DNA of 64,000 nucleotides from Leptasterias polaris (lineage: Eukaryota; Echinodermata; Asteroidea; Forcipulatida; Asteriidae). Position 1 is the stretch's first letter. Each line of letters starts with the position of its first letter. The stretch is taken from the NCBI GenBank assembly GCA_037783415.1, contig JAZGTN010000059.1, positions 2,666,001 through 2,730,000 of the forward strand. Direction: 5' to 3'. The notes beneath the pieces are model-generated. The model saw only the letters and a program-made list of their open reading frames with translations. It did no database searches and was not told the origin of the DNA. Positions 1 to 12,824 of the stretch are shown here, piece by piece. The translations under genes were made by a program, and so were the position numbers.

Positions 1-239
1 CTTCAGCTCAGTAAGCACTCTCTCACACCGCTCTGCTACTGAGCTTTCATAAAAATCATACGATTTTTGACCTGATGAATATAACAATGGCCTGACTTTG
101 ACAAATTTTCAGAAAAAATTTCTCCCTGGCCATACCCTTGGATTTTTGGCTGATCTAAGGGCTGACCAAGGGCCTTGGAGCTTGGCTTGGGGAGTAAAAA
201 TTTCTAAGTGCTGAGGAGCCAGGGAGATTGCTGGGCTGG

Positions 240-1070
240 GAGGCTGCTGGGCTGGTTGAGCTGAGGGCTTGGGTAGGGGTGATGGGCTTGGAGGTTGCAG
301 GGCAGTAAGTCATCCAGCGGGTTGGGCTTGTTGGGATGAAGGTTTTGAGTTATGGTAGGGGTGATGGTATAGGGGTGATGGGCTTGGAGGTTGCAGGGCA
401 GTAAGTCAGACAGCGGGCTGGGCTGATTGGGATGATGGCTTTGGGTTATGGTAGGGTGATGGTATAGGGATGATGGGCTGGGAGCTTGCTGGGCAGTAAG
501 TCAGCTTGCGGGCTGGGCTTGTTGGGATGAAGGTTTTGGGTTATGGTAGGGGTGATGGTATAGGGGTGATGGGCTTGGAGGTTGCAGGTAAGTAAGTCAG
601 CTAGTGGGCTGGGCTGATTGGGATGATGGCTTTGGGTTATGGTAGGGGTGATGGTATAGGGGTGATGGGCTTGGAGGTTGCAGGGCAGTAAGTCAGCTAG
701 TGGGCTGGGCTGATTGGGGTGATGGTATAGGGGTGATGGGCTGGGAGGTTGCTGGGCAGTCAGTAAGCTAGCGGGCTGGGCTTATTGGGATGAAGGTTTT
801 GGGTTATGGTAGGGGTGATGGTATAGGGGTGATTGGCTTGGGGGTTGCTGGGCAGTAAGTCGGCCAGTGGGCTGGGCTGGTTTGGATGATCATTTTGTGT
901 TATGGTAGGGGTGATGGTATAGGGGTGATTGGCTGGGGGGGTTGCTGAGCAGTAAGTCAGCCAGTGGGCTGGGCTGGTTGGGATGAGGGCATTGGGTAAT
1001 GGTAGGGGTGATGGTATAGGGGTGATGGGCTGGTAGGTTGCCGCGTAGTCAGTAAGTGTTTGGGATGGGA
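240..1070. repeat. 96-bp minisatellite, left arm
   Basis: About eight tandem units of roughly 96 bp, recognisable by the recurring words GGCAGTAAGTCAG, GGGCTGGGCT and GGTGATGGTATAGGGG. The same array lies in the right arm at 54190-55300 in inverted orientation with more units. Because 96 is divisible by three and stops are rare in one frame, the minus strand shows a 136-codon proline-rich open frame (760-1170). Units differ in length by a few bases, which breaks the frame, so I do not call it a gene. Confidence 0.85.
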
Positions 1071-1299
1071 TGATAATGCTAGGTGGAGGACTTTGGGCTG
1101 GCCTGAAGAAGAGTTGGTTGGACTGAAGCCTTGGGGTGGGGTAAGGATAGGGAGATTGACTAGTAGTCATGCTGGGTGTGGCTGGCTGGAGATGGTCGGG
1201 AGTAATGGACTGTAGGGAGGTTTGATTTGGGGTAGGGGAGATGGAGTTATAGTATAAGTCATCCTGCTGGGGATTGGTTGGCTGGAGATGGGAATGATC

Positions 1300-4200
1300 A
1301 GGATAGGTAGAGGACTGGGCCTAGTTGGGAGGGGGAATCTGGGTAGAAAATAAAAGTCTTGTTATGTGGGTATAGGTCATGGGATTTCAGTAATAAGGAA
1401 CAGTAATAAATAATATAAATAAATTTATATGTGCGGTTTTTGTATTGAAGGAACTGGGGTGGTTAAGAATGTTTTTAAAGGTGTGATACTTTTTGGATTA
1501 AAGGAGTTCTGTTATTTTAAAATTTATACAAAGGGATTGGTAAATACTTGTTATGCTGAAGAGTTTAAAAGACTCTACGTCACTTTTCTGGAAAAGGGTT
1601 GAGAAGATACAGAGATGTTTTACTGCGGCCATCTTTGTTGAGTTCCCTGTGTACTTATACAGGCATATCACTACAGTGCACCTAATGGAAGCAGTCTATT
1701 TTATAAGTTGAATTTCGTCTCATACATTTTGGTGGGGTTTTTTATTAGTAAAACTATATAGTTCAAACTTTGCTCAAGTGAAACTTTCTTGTAATAATTG
1801 CACTCTATGTCTTGCATATAATACTTATTACAAAGACAATTAACATGCACATAAAATGAGGGAATAAAAGAGATTTCTTGTTAAATTTATAGAATCATTT
1901 TATTTGACAACTCCAAGTACCATAATTTAAACAATACATTTTAAAATTATCAGTTGAAGAACATTAATTTTACTGTGGCCAAAAAAGAAAAACACTTTGA
2001 ATTTTGGAAAAGTGATACATTCTGTACTTTCTGGACACAGTTTTAATCATTAGACTAAATTTAATTATCTTATTTATCAATAAAATATTTGCACCACTAA
2101 CTTGTGAAAACTTCATCAGTTGGGCACATTTTTAAGTAAACCCAAACTCAAGATGAATGTTTTGAGGCATACTTTTTGCATTTCACGCTTTTTTCCATTT
2201 TGAGGGACATATTTTTAGGCCAGTCCAATATTATAGACATAATAATTTTCAGGACAATTGATTTAGAGGTAAAGTTTTTAAAAAGAATGTTTTGGCTAAT
2301 GAAGGTATTTTAATGAAGGTATTTTACAGGAAATAACTATTGCTATTTGGAAAAGTTGAATCAACTCAACCTGCAAACTTGTCAGCAAATTAGGTTTTTA
2401 AATCAAGCTACTATAGCAAAGATGATTGTCTTTCAGACATTCTGTGCACACATTGTTTTTGATTCTGCGGTCAATTAGGTCACATTTTAATTGCAAAATG
2501 ATTAATGCTTTGTTGTACATTTTGTGCTTTTATGGAGTTTTTTTTTTACAAATTTTTTGAACGTCTTTCTTGGCCAAGCTGATATTTCAAACCGAAATTT
2601 ATTTAAGAACTTTTGGTTTTGAGGTAAAGTTTTCAAAAAGAATGCTTTTTAAGGAAGGTATTTGACTGGAAATAACTTATTGCTTTTTGGAAAAGTAAAT
2701 TTATTCAACTCAACCTGTAAACTTAGGTCATGAAATTAGGTATTCATTTAAAGAAACCATAACAATAATGTCTGGGTTTTTCAGACATTCTGTCCACATT
2801 CATGGTTTTAATTTTGCGGTTGATTTTTCCGTTGACCCAAAACTTCTTGGCAATTACCATAAATGTTTGACAACAATAAAAAGGTCAATAATTCACCTCA
2901 AGGACCAATTTGTGGTTTTTTCGTTACCACATGTTCTCTAGATATGAAAAACAAATCAATTTGTGAATAATGATAATTTTCAAGATAAATACCAGAATCT
3001 CACCGTTTTTCCCCCCAAATTTAGTAAAAAGTTTTAGATTTTACAAGAGCCACTCACAAATAAGACCTAATTTGTTAAGGACGTCTTTTTCACAAAATGT
3101 AAGATTTTTAATTAAAATTAATGTTCTATTTCTTTCATGATACTTATCCATCATGCAGTTACAATAAATTTGAACTAGATACCAATAAATACAAAGAAAT
3201 ACGAGTACTCGATGTTATATCAGTCATGACATTTGGCCTTTGGAAATAAAGTTGGAACTTTTTATGGAGCACAAAACCTTATGTTTAAGTACCTGTGGTG
3301 TATGTTTTTATACTCTTTTCAGGCTTTTTGTGCTTGTTTTTAGGGCAAATAAAATCGGAAATCACATTAAAGTTATACTTTATGTTTGTTTTGTAGTAAA
3401 TTTTGGAATAAAATAAGTGCACCTTGCGAGCAGTTTAATTTTGATATACGTTTTATCATCCTGGTAAGGTTAGTCTAAAGCAGGGCCATCGCACCATCAA
3501 TCGAACCCTCACACCACTTTTCATTGATTCACTGCCCAGCCACTAATCAAACCATTACACCATCAATACTTTTACTTCAGTCCAAGCATTATTGTTACCT
3601 AGATCTCTGACTTCATGAGCTTAAAATCTGCATTGTGTGCTTGCTAGCAAATGGTGCACTTACTTTTTACTATAGCTTTCTTAAGATGTAAAATTGCATC
3701 AGGGATGCACTTGACATCTTACTTAATATTAACATGTCTACACTACAATTTTACAAATGAAATTATCAACAAGTTGGTTGGTTGTCCATCCATGATTCCT
3801 TGATGTGTAGGCTGCCTGGAAGATTTGCTCTCCTCAAACTCTGAAGCCTTCAAGATTGCACTGAAAGTTATTTGCTACACACTTGGTTGTAGTATATCAG
3901 CTTTTTCATGCTGTAAAAGGTTAAGAAAACATTTGTATAAAGCTAACCCATTTGAGTGTATGACAAATAGAAAGGTCACATGAACTGCCTCCCTCAAATT
4001 GGCCCTTGTCAATGAAACCTTACATTTGATTGGTTTGACGCATTAAATATCCCCTCAACTAATGTTGTTTCCCCCGCTTTCCCCCAAATAAAACTGTCTG
4101 ATTACACCACTGCTGGTTTCTGCTTGAAAGATTATTAACTTTGTTAATATTTAGTGCAAATTATTTTTTTCATTATTTATATAGGGGGTTTGTTAATAAA

Positions 4201-4380
4201 AACATGTTTTTATTTTTTTAATCTGTAATCAATCTGTAGGGAAATAACCATTCATCTGAGTTAGGCTGGTGCCAGCATGAGGTCCTCAGATTGTTGTGGC
4301 ATGTGGCGTGCTGTCTGTTTTGTGCTGCTAAAACAGCCCACTTTTTGGTGTTAGTTTACCCTAACCCTTGGGGATTTTAC
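1300..4380. other. AT-rich arm sequence, no gene seen
   Basis: I see no convincing coding sequence or RNA gene here. It is the distal part of the left arm and matches 50260-53880 in inverted orientation. The site at 2502-2505 (TTAA) is the unoccupied counterpart of a MITE insertion at 52244-52741 in the right arm. Confidence 0.6.
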
Positions 4381-4385
4381 ATACC

Positions 4386-4500
4386 TCTGTTTGCACCTCC
4401 ACACATCTACAATGGGCTGATGGTAGGCACTTGCAGGTCTCAGGTATCTACTTTTTGTAACAGGTAGAAAGTATCTGCAGATGACATGCCTTCAAAATGC
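4386..4500 (-). other. Exon-like unit T (left array, distal)
   Basis: Read on the minus strand, this 115-bp segment is bounded by TTTTGAAG before it and GAG|GTATGT after it, as expected for acceptor and donor sites. It begins with an ATG-initiated peptide MSSADTFYLLQK that resembles the class C motif MSLSDEVYLSKS and shares the bases CTGAGACCTGCA with class A. A one-base indel relative to the right copy (50138-50251) leads to an early stop. It is the last recognisable exon-like unit of the left array. Confidence 0.55.
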
Positions 4501-4523
4501 AAACAAATGAAATCTGTGTTATA

Positions 4524-7500
4524 GGATCATTCCATGCCAACTCACCTAGGGGTCGACCGTGACCGACCGTGACCGACTCAGATTTTTTTCTTAATTTTTT
4601 AAAAGAATCCTCTATAGGTGTTATGAACACACGCAAAATTTCTTTTGCCAAATCTTTTTGGTTTTTAAGATACCACCCCTTCAACAATGTAGCCCTGCCC
4701 ATTTTTTCACCCAAAATATTGCATCAGTGAGTTTGGGGCAATTTCAGAGGCCCATATCTCAAAATCAAGATAAGATATACCCCTGATAATTAATATTTAT
4801 GATGATTGCTGCCCAAATTATCAAAATCTACTGTCACAATGGGTATACAAAATTTACTTTTTGTGTAATGGGTCCCCAAAAACCTAAAATTGTACTGACG
4901 TGAGGGACTTTTTGTAAATTTTGAACCCCCCTTGTGCCCACATAAAATGTCAGTTTGCTTTTATATGACATATGGGTAATGTCTAGGTATATATGAGTGC
5001 CCCCAAGCAAGGAAAGACCAATCACAGATTCACTGGGTGTTTGGCAGGGGTGGAAATATGGGGCCAGTGTTGAAAACGTCCAAAATACCCCTTCATTCTA
5101 TTGGTTTTTTGGAGGCGTGGCAAATTACTCAAGGACTTGACAATTTTTTATCTGCAAACACTGTATCTGGGCTCTGTCTGTAAGAAAATTCATCTTGGCC
5201 TTTTGAATTCTTCATGGTTAAATAAAATATTTTGTAAGATGCGTATTTTGCATTATTTGTAGTACATACTAGCATATTGTGGGGCCTTTAGTGAGAATTT
5301 ACTATACCACTGAATGTCTCTAGGATACTCAGACTATTGTTTATGCCACCAATGTCTTTATTGCAGAGTGTATTGGACTTTTAATTGGCCTCTTTAACAT
5401 ATGCACATACATGTACATACATGTGTTATTCCTACACCAAACAATTTCTAAATTCTGTCTGATCAGTCTGGATGGGCTGCGCACATGTCCACCACAATTA
5501 AAATCTACTCTCTACTCCTCCAGTGTCTTGCAGTATGAGTGTCGTCTGATGTAAAACTACATAATACTAATATAGTAAATACATTGGATGCCTATGAGTA
5601 TACTCACAAGGTGAAATCTCGACTAGCCATACTCATGTTGGCACACAAGCTTACGTGCACGCAATCAATATACATACGCACTCAATATAAAATCTTTAGT
5701 ATACACAACGGTTAGCTGCAAAGTGCCCCAGGTGTCCTATATTTGTTAGTATAGGACTCCTATATTAACTTTTGGAGTGTAGGAACAGTATAAATGGTAA
5801 AATAAAGTATGACACATTGTGTTCCACCAATTAAATGACAAGGATCTACAAGTGCAGATTCATGTAAACTGTATAAGTGTATGTTGGAACAACACTCATT
5901 CACAAGTATGTATGAAGACTATAGCAGTGTTTATAAAAATACATTGCCTCCATATACCTTACTTTCAATAAATTCACATAGTAGCATTACACTACTGTAG
6001 GTTTAACCATGGTTCATAGAATCAGCTTTAAAATTTGAACAAAACAATTATCTTTGACTTTTTTTTTTTTGTTTTTTTTCAATGTTAGAGAATTCTTTAA
6101 AATTGCTGAAGGTCAATGTAAAAGCTGCCCAAACACTTGCAGGCATGAGATTATGCGATGATAAAAAAAACGGAAAAATGTTAATGCTAAAAATTGCATG
6201 TCCGGATTTTGGGCAAAGTCCAAATTTTTGCGTGTCCGGAATTTGGGCAAGTTTACCCAGGCGTCAGCGTCGCACTCAGTGAGTCCCTCTGGCGTTTTGG
6301 GGACCATTTGTGGGATCGAGGACATGTTAATGGGAGGAAAATACTTATAAAAAAGATGAAATCATAACAGTGCTAGACGTATATTGTCTTAAAAAGCTCA
6401 AAATAAAATGATATTCAGAACTTACTTCCACGAAAATAAATGACTATTGGCTGGCAACCTATGGCTGAGCAAAGAATGCTGCCATTGTGCACGCAAACCA
6501 AAAATAGAAGCTCCATTGCTCTACTACCATTGGCGACACGCAATTTCTAAATTGTTCATGCATTTCGAGTTTTTAATCTTGCGCAGGTTTACATTCTTCT
6601 TGATCTTCATGTCAGATCACCATGCGTAAAACCACCGCACATTGCGCAGACACAACACGAGGTCACTGCTACACATTGAGTCTGTTCCCCCATTCCATTA
6701 ATACGCAAGCACAGCAGACGCGTTAATAGGAACTAGACTTGGTGAAAGAAGCACGCTCCTACCCAGTAAAAACAACAAACCGTACGCGTCCAATGTGAGA
6801 ACGATCACAACTTATGCGTCTTCTTAGCGTCATTTAATAAAAATCCCGTCTGACCCAGCGCTCTGTTTCCACCTCGTTCTCATATATGGCAATACAATTT
6901 AATGTAGAACGTTCGTCATAAAACCAATTAAATACATTTCAGAATGCAGAACTCGACATGAATAATTAATTAGCATAATCTACCCCCCCCCCCCCATTTT
7001 CTCAACGGATTCACATGATTCACGTTGGTTGACTTTTTGAGTCGAAAAAGCCGGAATTCCGGCAAAAGCCGGAGAAATCACATCCCTGCACTTGGTAGGG
7101 ATATGAGAGAGCAATTCATATCAGCACTGACAACAATATTGAAGGACCTGTGAATGTGAGACATTGCACATAATCTCAAATAATATTACTTCTCACAAGT
7201 TTTGTGTTCGTTTAATGCATCTTTGTATTGTCTTTTATTAGACTTCAAGAACTTGTTTACAACCTTTTCATGATAAACATGATAAAGGCATGCTTGTAGA
7301 AATTTGCACTGGGCACCTCAACTGAAAAAAGGTTTCTTGTTCTCCACAGTCAATTCAGTTGTTTAAAATTCCAGTTACTGTTTCTTTGTGGCCATTCTCA
7401 ATCAAGGCTTATGTAGCTGACCATATGCATAGTATCACAATTGACACTATGATTGCAAGATACACTGGACTTGTAACCAAAACTTCTTAAATGGATTTCT

Positions 7501-8496
7501 ATGTGTCTGTTTGGACCTACATGTATGCACAGTCAGAAGTTATTTGGTATAGGAATCACAACTACCTTGTTGATATTGTGTACATATGGTAATGCGTAAT
7601 TAGGCCAATTGAATGTCTAATAAACTCTGTTTTGGGGCAATATTAAACATTGGTTGCATAAACATTAGTCTGAGTAGCATGGATACACTCAGGGTATGTG
7701 AATTGAAGGATAAATTTAACTTCAAACTTTTCCAAAAAGACTGGGGGGGGGGGGGGCTACAGTGTTGACTTAAACTACAAAAAATGTGAAAAACGCATCT
7801 TGCAAAATATTTTATTTTACCATGAAGAATTCAAAAGGCCAAGATGAATTTTCTTACAGACAGAGCCCAGATACAGTGTTTGCAGATAAAAAATTGTTAA
7901 GTCCTTGAGTAATTTGCCACGCCTCCAAAAAACCAATAGAATAAAGGGGTATTTTGGACGTTTTCAACACCGGCCCCATATTTCCACCCCTGCCAAACAC
8001 CCAGTGAATCTGTGATTGGTCTTTCCTTGCTTGGGGGCACTCATATACGGTACCTAGATATTACCCATATGTCATATAAAAGCAAACTGACATTTTATGT
8101 GGGCACAAGGGGGGTTCAAAATTTACAAAAAGTCCCTCACGTCTGTACAATTTTAGGTTTTTGGGGACCCATTACACAAAAAGTTAATTTTGTATACCCA
8201 TTGTGACAGTAGATTTTGATAATTTGGGCACCAGTCATAATAAATATTAATTATCAGGGGTATATCTTATCTTGATTTTGAGATATGGGCCTCTGAAATT
8301 GCCCAAAACTCACCGATGCAACATTTGGGGTGAAAAAATGGGCAGGGCTACATTGTTGAAGGGGTGGTATCTTAAAAACCAAAAAGAATTGGCTGAAATT
8401 TTTTTGCGTGTGTTCATAACACCTGTAGTGGATTCTTTAAAAAAAATTAGAAAAAAATCCGAGTCGGTCACGGTAAATTTTGTACAATTTTAGGTG
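4524..8496. mobile_element. Long-TIR DNA transposon, copy 1 (non-autonomous, nested)
   Basis: The left end (4524-5262) begins GGATCATTCCATGCCAACTC and is repeated inverted at 7775-8496. The two ends are terminal inverted repeats of about 700 bp. The internal 2.5 kb matches copy 2 at 36086-38802. The outer 13 bases of the right end are lost. No transposase is visible, so it is probably moved in trans. The element splits the left arm: gene-array sequence homologous to the right arm continues on both sides. The 63-codon open frames in the TIRs (for example 4834-5025) recur in every TIR copy and are not evidence of a gene. The superfamily is not resolved. Confidence 0.85.
6140..7088. mobile_element. 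Nested MITE with CATCCCTG terminus and 6-bp target duplication
   Basis: Copy 2 of the host transposon reads straight through AAACACTTGGTAGGG. Here the same word is split, giving CACTTG on both sides (6134-6139 and 7089-7094). The insert begins CAGGCATGAG and ends CATCCCTG. Near its right end is a CCGG-rich stretch (GCCGGAATTCCGGC) that also occurs near the right end of the element at 62778-63432. The ends look hAT-like, but the duplication is 6 bp rather than the 8 bp usual for hAT, so the family is left open. Confidence 0.8.
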
Positions 8497-8861
8497 ACCC
8501 TAAACTTTAATGTGACCTTTAAAGATGTCAATTTGGCATTTCAAGTATTTAAAGAACACAAGTAGAACCATGAGATGTATAATTCTTTATGTAGAGGTTT
8601 GTGTAGAAACTAAATATTCTTAAAGAATTGAATTTTTTTAAGGGATCAAAATGCTGACTAAACCTCACAGGGTTGTGGTAAAAACTTACCAAATATTACG
8701 AGTTCTTTTTGAAACATAAACAACTAATTCCAAAGCATAAAGAAACATAAACAACTAATTCCAAAGCATAACATATCTTATCAGAAGTGCTTCCCAACCA
8801 TTCATGTTTGATAGTCCTTAAAATTATTATATACACATGTGTTAATTCACTCAACTTTTTA

Positions 8862-8911
8862 GGAGAAAGGGCATTTTTCAATTGGTGGATCTCATTTCAG
8901 CTTCACTGGCT
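8862..8911 (-). pseudogene. Decayed exon-like unit B (left array)
   Basis: On the minus strand a CTTCTCAG acceptor precedes AGCCAGTGAAGCTGAAATG, which translates to ASEAEMRSTN and matches the start of class B units in the right array (ASKVEVRSTNQQSRS). It then hits a stop, and no donor remains, so this copy is degenerate. Confidence 0.5.
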
Positions 8912-9195
8912 CTGAGAAGGCAAAATGTAAAAACTATTTAATTTCATTATATCAAAATAAAATAACAATTTTTTTTTTCCCAGAAATGTTTCAGTGATTC
9001 AAATCAAATTCAATTTGATCATTTGGGAGTGTAACTCTCATATAGCAAAAAGATTGGCATTTTGACATCATAATTTTATTGAAGGCATTCAAAATTTTGC
9101 CAAACAGTGCTATTGGATGGGGGTGGGGTAAGGTGAATTGTGAAGATAAATTTGAATGCAGGAAACTAGGTTTAATGTTCAAGAGTTTCCCTTAC

Positions 9196-9322
9196 CTTTT
9201 ATAAAGCAGAGGGCAGTTCATTTTATCTAGACTCATTGTACACTTTTAGGAAGCTTGTCAACTGCAGGTCTCAGACGTTTACTTGGTTGATGAGTAGATC
9301 TCTGTGGAGATGACAACCCTCG
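9196..9322 (-). other. Exon-like unit A (left array)
   Basis: The minus strand shows ATGATACAG before the unit and AAAAG|GTAAGG after it. The first part is open (RGLSSPQRSTHQPSKRLRPAVDKLP) and ends in TGA before the donor, as do the class A copies of the right array. It aligns with three class A units there. The unit could be a terminal-stop exon, a non-coding exon, or one used in another frame. Confidence 0.6.
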
Positions 9323-9920
9323 CTGTATCATGCAAACAAAGAACAAACAATGCTATATTTAGCTCTTACATACTAGCAAGCATTGAAACACAAGGGTAGT
9401 TTGATAACAACTTTAAAGATCAACTTCAACAAAGTAAAAAATGTTGTCCTTTTGTTAAAGAAAGGTACACGAGTGTGTACTGATTACATATAGTTGAGAA
9501 AACTCAATAAAAATGGTTCCATAATGTACAAACAAACCACACTTTGATCAGTGTAAAGCTTAGTTTTACAAAAAGCCCCTAAGCACCTATGAATCAAAAC
9601 AGCACTGTGATGCCACACTGCAGATTCGATCTGAACAATACAATCGAAAATGCATAGCAACAAATTATAAACAATCTTCACTTAGTCCATGTTGTGACAA
9701 TTTTCACAGATTGGTTTTACGCTGGTTTTCTGAGACAATGTACTTTAATGTTGGTTTCACTTTTTATTTCTATGGGTCTTCGCTGGGAACCATGGAGGGC
9801 GCCACCAACGGCGGGACAAAACACTAGTTCCAAGATGGTCAAGATTGTAAAGAGTCCAATTAATAAGGAAAATTTGGCGCTATTAGTTGTTTGAACCCAC
9901 ATGTTCAAACTGGTGCTTAC

Positions 9921-9996
9921 CTGTTGCTGGAAAAGACATGGCGTGGATCGACTTTTGGGAAGTTAGACTTCATCCATCATTGCAATCCTTCTGGAG
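9921..9996 (-). pseudogene. Decayed exon-like unit C6 (left array)
   Basis: The minus strand has TTTGCATTTGCAG before the unit and CAACAG|GTAAGCACC after it. The body retains GATGAAGTCTA but is shorter than other C units and has an in-frame stop after that word. The downstream intron start (CAGTTTGAACATGTGGG) matches the introns after C1, C3 and C4. Confidence 0.5.
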
Positions 9997-10698
9997 CTGC
10001 AAATGCAAACAAATTAAAACAATATTTTGTGAAAGGGGTGTGTTGTTTTTCTTCCAATTGCAGCAACATTTTGATAATGCTTTGACCATAAGAGGGCACC
10101 TTACAAGTAATCTGAAACACTTGCTTTTAACAACAGGCCTTAGCATAATAAAGAGATTGGCCATGTTTTTGTTGTTTTCTTGCATGTCGACTGAGGTGTT
10201 TTGTTTGGTGGGGAATCCATGGCGGTTCCACTCTTTTTGGGGCGAATCTCTGTGTGCTAAAATATTTTCACAGGTATTAGAGTCCTTTAACCAAAATGCC
10301 ACAAATGGCTGACCTACTTCCACAAAACCAAAAGGTCAAAGTAAAGATCATGACCCGAATTGACATTTTCCAGTGTTTTTCACGTTAACATAGTACCTAT
10401 ATGTATCTAAAACAAAACACAATTTCTGTTTTTTACTTTATTTTTGTCAGACACTTTTACAACAAAAATAAATGTTTGAAAAATCATTAACAACAAAACC
10501 ATGTCTGGGCATCGTGATGATTATACAGAAATGAAGAGTCTCCAAAGGGTTTACAATATTTAAATAAAGCTAGAAAGCAGAAAAACTCTTTTAAAAAGTT
10601 TCAAATTTTGTTTTAAAGCCTGGTGTCATCAAAGTGACAAAAATCTCCTGATGCATCTCAAACTAATGGTTGTTCATCTACATGTATAGTTAATTTAC

Positions 10699-10792
10699 CT
10701 GTTGATGAAGACATCATTGAATCTTGATGATGGGCAGCATGCTTCTATAGGAGAGGTAAATGTCATCTGACAATGGTATGTCTGCAGCTGGC
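10699..10792 (-). other. Exon-like unit C5 (left array)
   Basis: The minus strand shows TTTTAATTAG before and CAACAG|GTAAAT after. The peptide is PAADIPLSDDIYLSYRSMLPIIKIQ, then a stop just before the end. It aligns with the C units at 39440 and 49552 (PAADMPLSDEVYLSTSRSLM). It is separated from C4 by an inserted fold-back element. Confidence 0.6.
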
Positions 10793-11043
10793 CTAATTAA
10801 AATGCAAACAAAATAAAAAGAATATTTTGTGAAAGGGATGTGTTGTTTCTTCAATTGTAATAACGGCTTGCTCCTAAGAGGGCCCGATACAAGTAAAAGC
10901 ATAATAAAAAATATGGACCATGGTTTATTGTACAAGGTTTTTAAGTAATGACTCAACTTGTCATCATTTTCACACAGTAATGTATGGGCTCCTCAGCCCA
11001 AATTGTGTAATGAGAAAAAACCTGGTTGAAGTTGAATTTGTAA

Positions 11044-11110
11044 AGCTCAGTGGTCTAGTGGTAAGACATCTGCTCTGGAAGGGCAAAGGTTGTGGCTTCA
11101 CATCTCACCC
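11044..11110 (+). repeat. Intronic tRNA-like module (A and B boxes)
   Basis: The A-box consensus TRGYNNARNNG is matched exactly by TGGTCTAGTGG, followed by a B-box-like GGTTGTGGCTTCACATCTC. It lacks a cloverleaf-compatible anticodon arm, so it is a tRNA-derived SINE head rather than a tRNA gene. It is antisense to the left exon array, as its relatives are to the right array. Confidence 0.7.
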
Positions 11111-11610
11111 AGTACCTGTGAATTTTTTTCTCTTCATGGAACTCTGAAAAGCATTTGAGTATAGTGCTTAGGAAACAAGTTTGGGTAAATCACAAACAAT
11201 ATTTTTCGAACTGCTGTTTTGGAGACTGCCTTACATTTTGGTTTACTATCAAAATAAAACTGACTTCTTCATTTCTCATTTCTCGTACCACGAACCGACC
11301 TAACTGAAAAAAATCACACACTTTTGCAAATATTTTTGTTTACAAATTATTAATATACTCATTACTGTTAACATTTTCAGCAAGTTTCAGAACTAAATAA
11401 GTAGTAGTTTTGTAATTACACTAATTAATAAAAACGACGTATCATTAGATTTGCCGTTTTGTCTTTTCACAAAGTGACCTATCTAGATACGCCACTTTAC
11501 CAATGGTGTACTATGCGCTACAGAGCGCTCAGTTCGGGCGCGCGTGTAAAATTTGCGTACCACGAACTGACCTAACTCGATGCGTAGTATTTTCACAAAG
11601 TGACCTAACT

Positions 11611-11801
11611 ACAATCCCGGCCAAAATGCTTGGGCCACCCATTTGCAACGTGACAATAAACACTTCCCCCGTGCAATAAACATTCCCTCCCCGTCCCCCC
11701 GTTCAATGTTGATGGGAGCGCAGACCGTGCAATGAGAGCCAACATTGAAAGGGGGCACGGGGCCGTGGTGCGGGGGCCCAACGAGATATGGCCGGGATTG
11801 T
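11611..11801. mobile_element. Short MITE with CAATCCCGGCC ends, copy 1
   Basis: This 191-bp segment begins ACAATCCCGGCCA and ends TGGCCGGGATTGT. A nearly identical copy lies at 12996-13188, and a fragment with a similar end lies near 11960. No coding capacity. Confidence 0.75.
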
Positions 11802-12587
11802 CTGAAATTATTCAGCGTGAAAAAAAAATTACAAAATTACAAAAGAAGGCTTTAAAAATACTATTAATATGCACAGACAGTTAATGTTCGTTGCTTGCAG
11901 AGTAGGGCGTTAAACAAAAATACAAAACAGCAAGGGTGTTTTTGTTGGGGGCCACAACATTATGCCCAGGATTGTCTGAAATTTGTGAGCATGTACACAA
12001 AATAAATATTAAAAGATAGAAAAGATGGCTTGAAAAAACTTCAAGATTGGGCACAAGCAATGAGCATTCATTGTATACAGAGTAAGTCAATACAAAAAGA
12101 GAGAAAAAAAATTGCATTTAGTCCAGGCTTGGACTCGAACTTGGGGTGGTGAAGCCGACGATTCACCGTAGTAGATTAAAGAAGGAGATTCATTAATTTC
12201 TTTTCTATTTTGGTGTTGATGGTTAACCGTTTGTTTTTCTGCCAAATAACTGAATGAGGGGGTTGAAAAGAAAGTGAACAGGTTATGTGTTGTTTGTGTA
12301 CCGTAATGCACTTTTGACGTTGAACAAAAGCCGTTTTTCGGGAAGTTAGGAGCCAAAATGGCATGGTTAATCGTCATGGTGAACCGTCTTACATGCACGC
12401 TACAAGAACGTTTTGACATGTATGTTTTGCACAGGCGCAAGACGGTCATGCCAGGAATCGTCATTGTAACGTCTCAGAGTGAAGAGGCAATAGAGTTTCT
12501 ATCCGGACGGGCTAATTTTGGGAGCGACACCGGGGTTAATTTGTGTTATTTTATTACATTCATAGCCAACGTACCAAATTGACAGTA

Positions 12588-12824
12588 TTAAAACCATGTA
12601 CAGTTTGATGGGCCCTCTGTTCTCCTAAGTTTTTGTAGATTTCTCACCAAAAGACGCTCCTGGCGCTTAGAAAGAAGTCTTTTTTGCCCACCTCTGCTAT
12701 GGCGAGACCGTTCAACTTGCCCGTCACGTTTAAAAATGCGTTGAACAGAACTACGCGATACTTTGCACGTTGCTGCTATTTCTCTGTGATTTTCCGCTCC
12801 TCCGCAAAAGACGAATATATGCAC
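12588..12824 (-). pseudogene. Tc1/mariner transposase N-terminal fragment
   Basis: The 78-codon frame contains EIAATCKVSRSSVQRIFKR at about residues 15-33, followed by a basic RHSRGGQKRLLSKRQERLLVRN. This is the usual layout of the paired helix-turn-helix DNA-binding region of Tc1-type transposases. A full Tc1 transposase is about 340 residues; no catalytic DDE region is visible nearby, so this is a remnant. It sits between the two CAATCCCGGCC MITEs and is in keeping with the surrounding inverted repeats being a dead Tc1-like element. Confidence 0.6.

Larger units (their letters stand above)
1..4523. repeat. Left outer arm of the large inverted duplication
   Basis: Base 1 onward is the reverse complement of sequence ending at about 55557. 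The match was followed through the 96-bp minisatellite, the AT-rich middle and the T exon-like unit, up to where a transposon interrupts the arm at 4524. Similarity resumes at about 8497. The arm probably continues upstream of the window, because the right arm runs straight into a tRNA-like module cut off here by the window edge. By eye the outer 3.5 kb look well above 90% identical apart from indels. Confidence 0.9.

Noticed and set aside
760..1170. 136-codon proline-rich minus-strand frame (and 54071-54340 in the right arm) as a gene
   Set aside because: It arises from a 96-bp minisatellite; frames of the two arms diverge after indels and upstream stops differ.
4834..5025. 63-codon frame repeated at 8012-8206 and 36395-36586 as a conserved small protein
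   Set aside because: It lies in the terminal inverted repeats of one transposon family; conservation reflects recent copying of the DNA.
7741..7756. Poly-G followed by GGCTACAG at 7741, 38291 and 29617 as a shared functional site
   Set aside because: The first two are the same position in two copies of one transposon; the third shares only the homopolymer and a few bases, so chance is enough.
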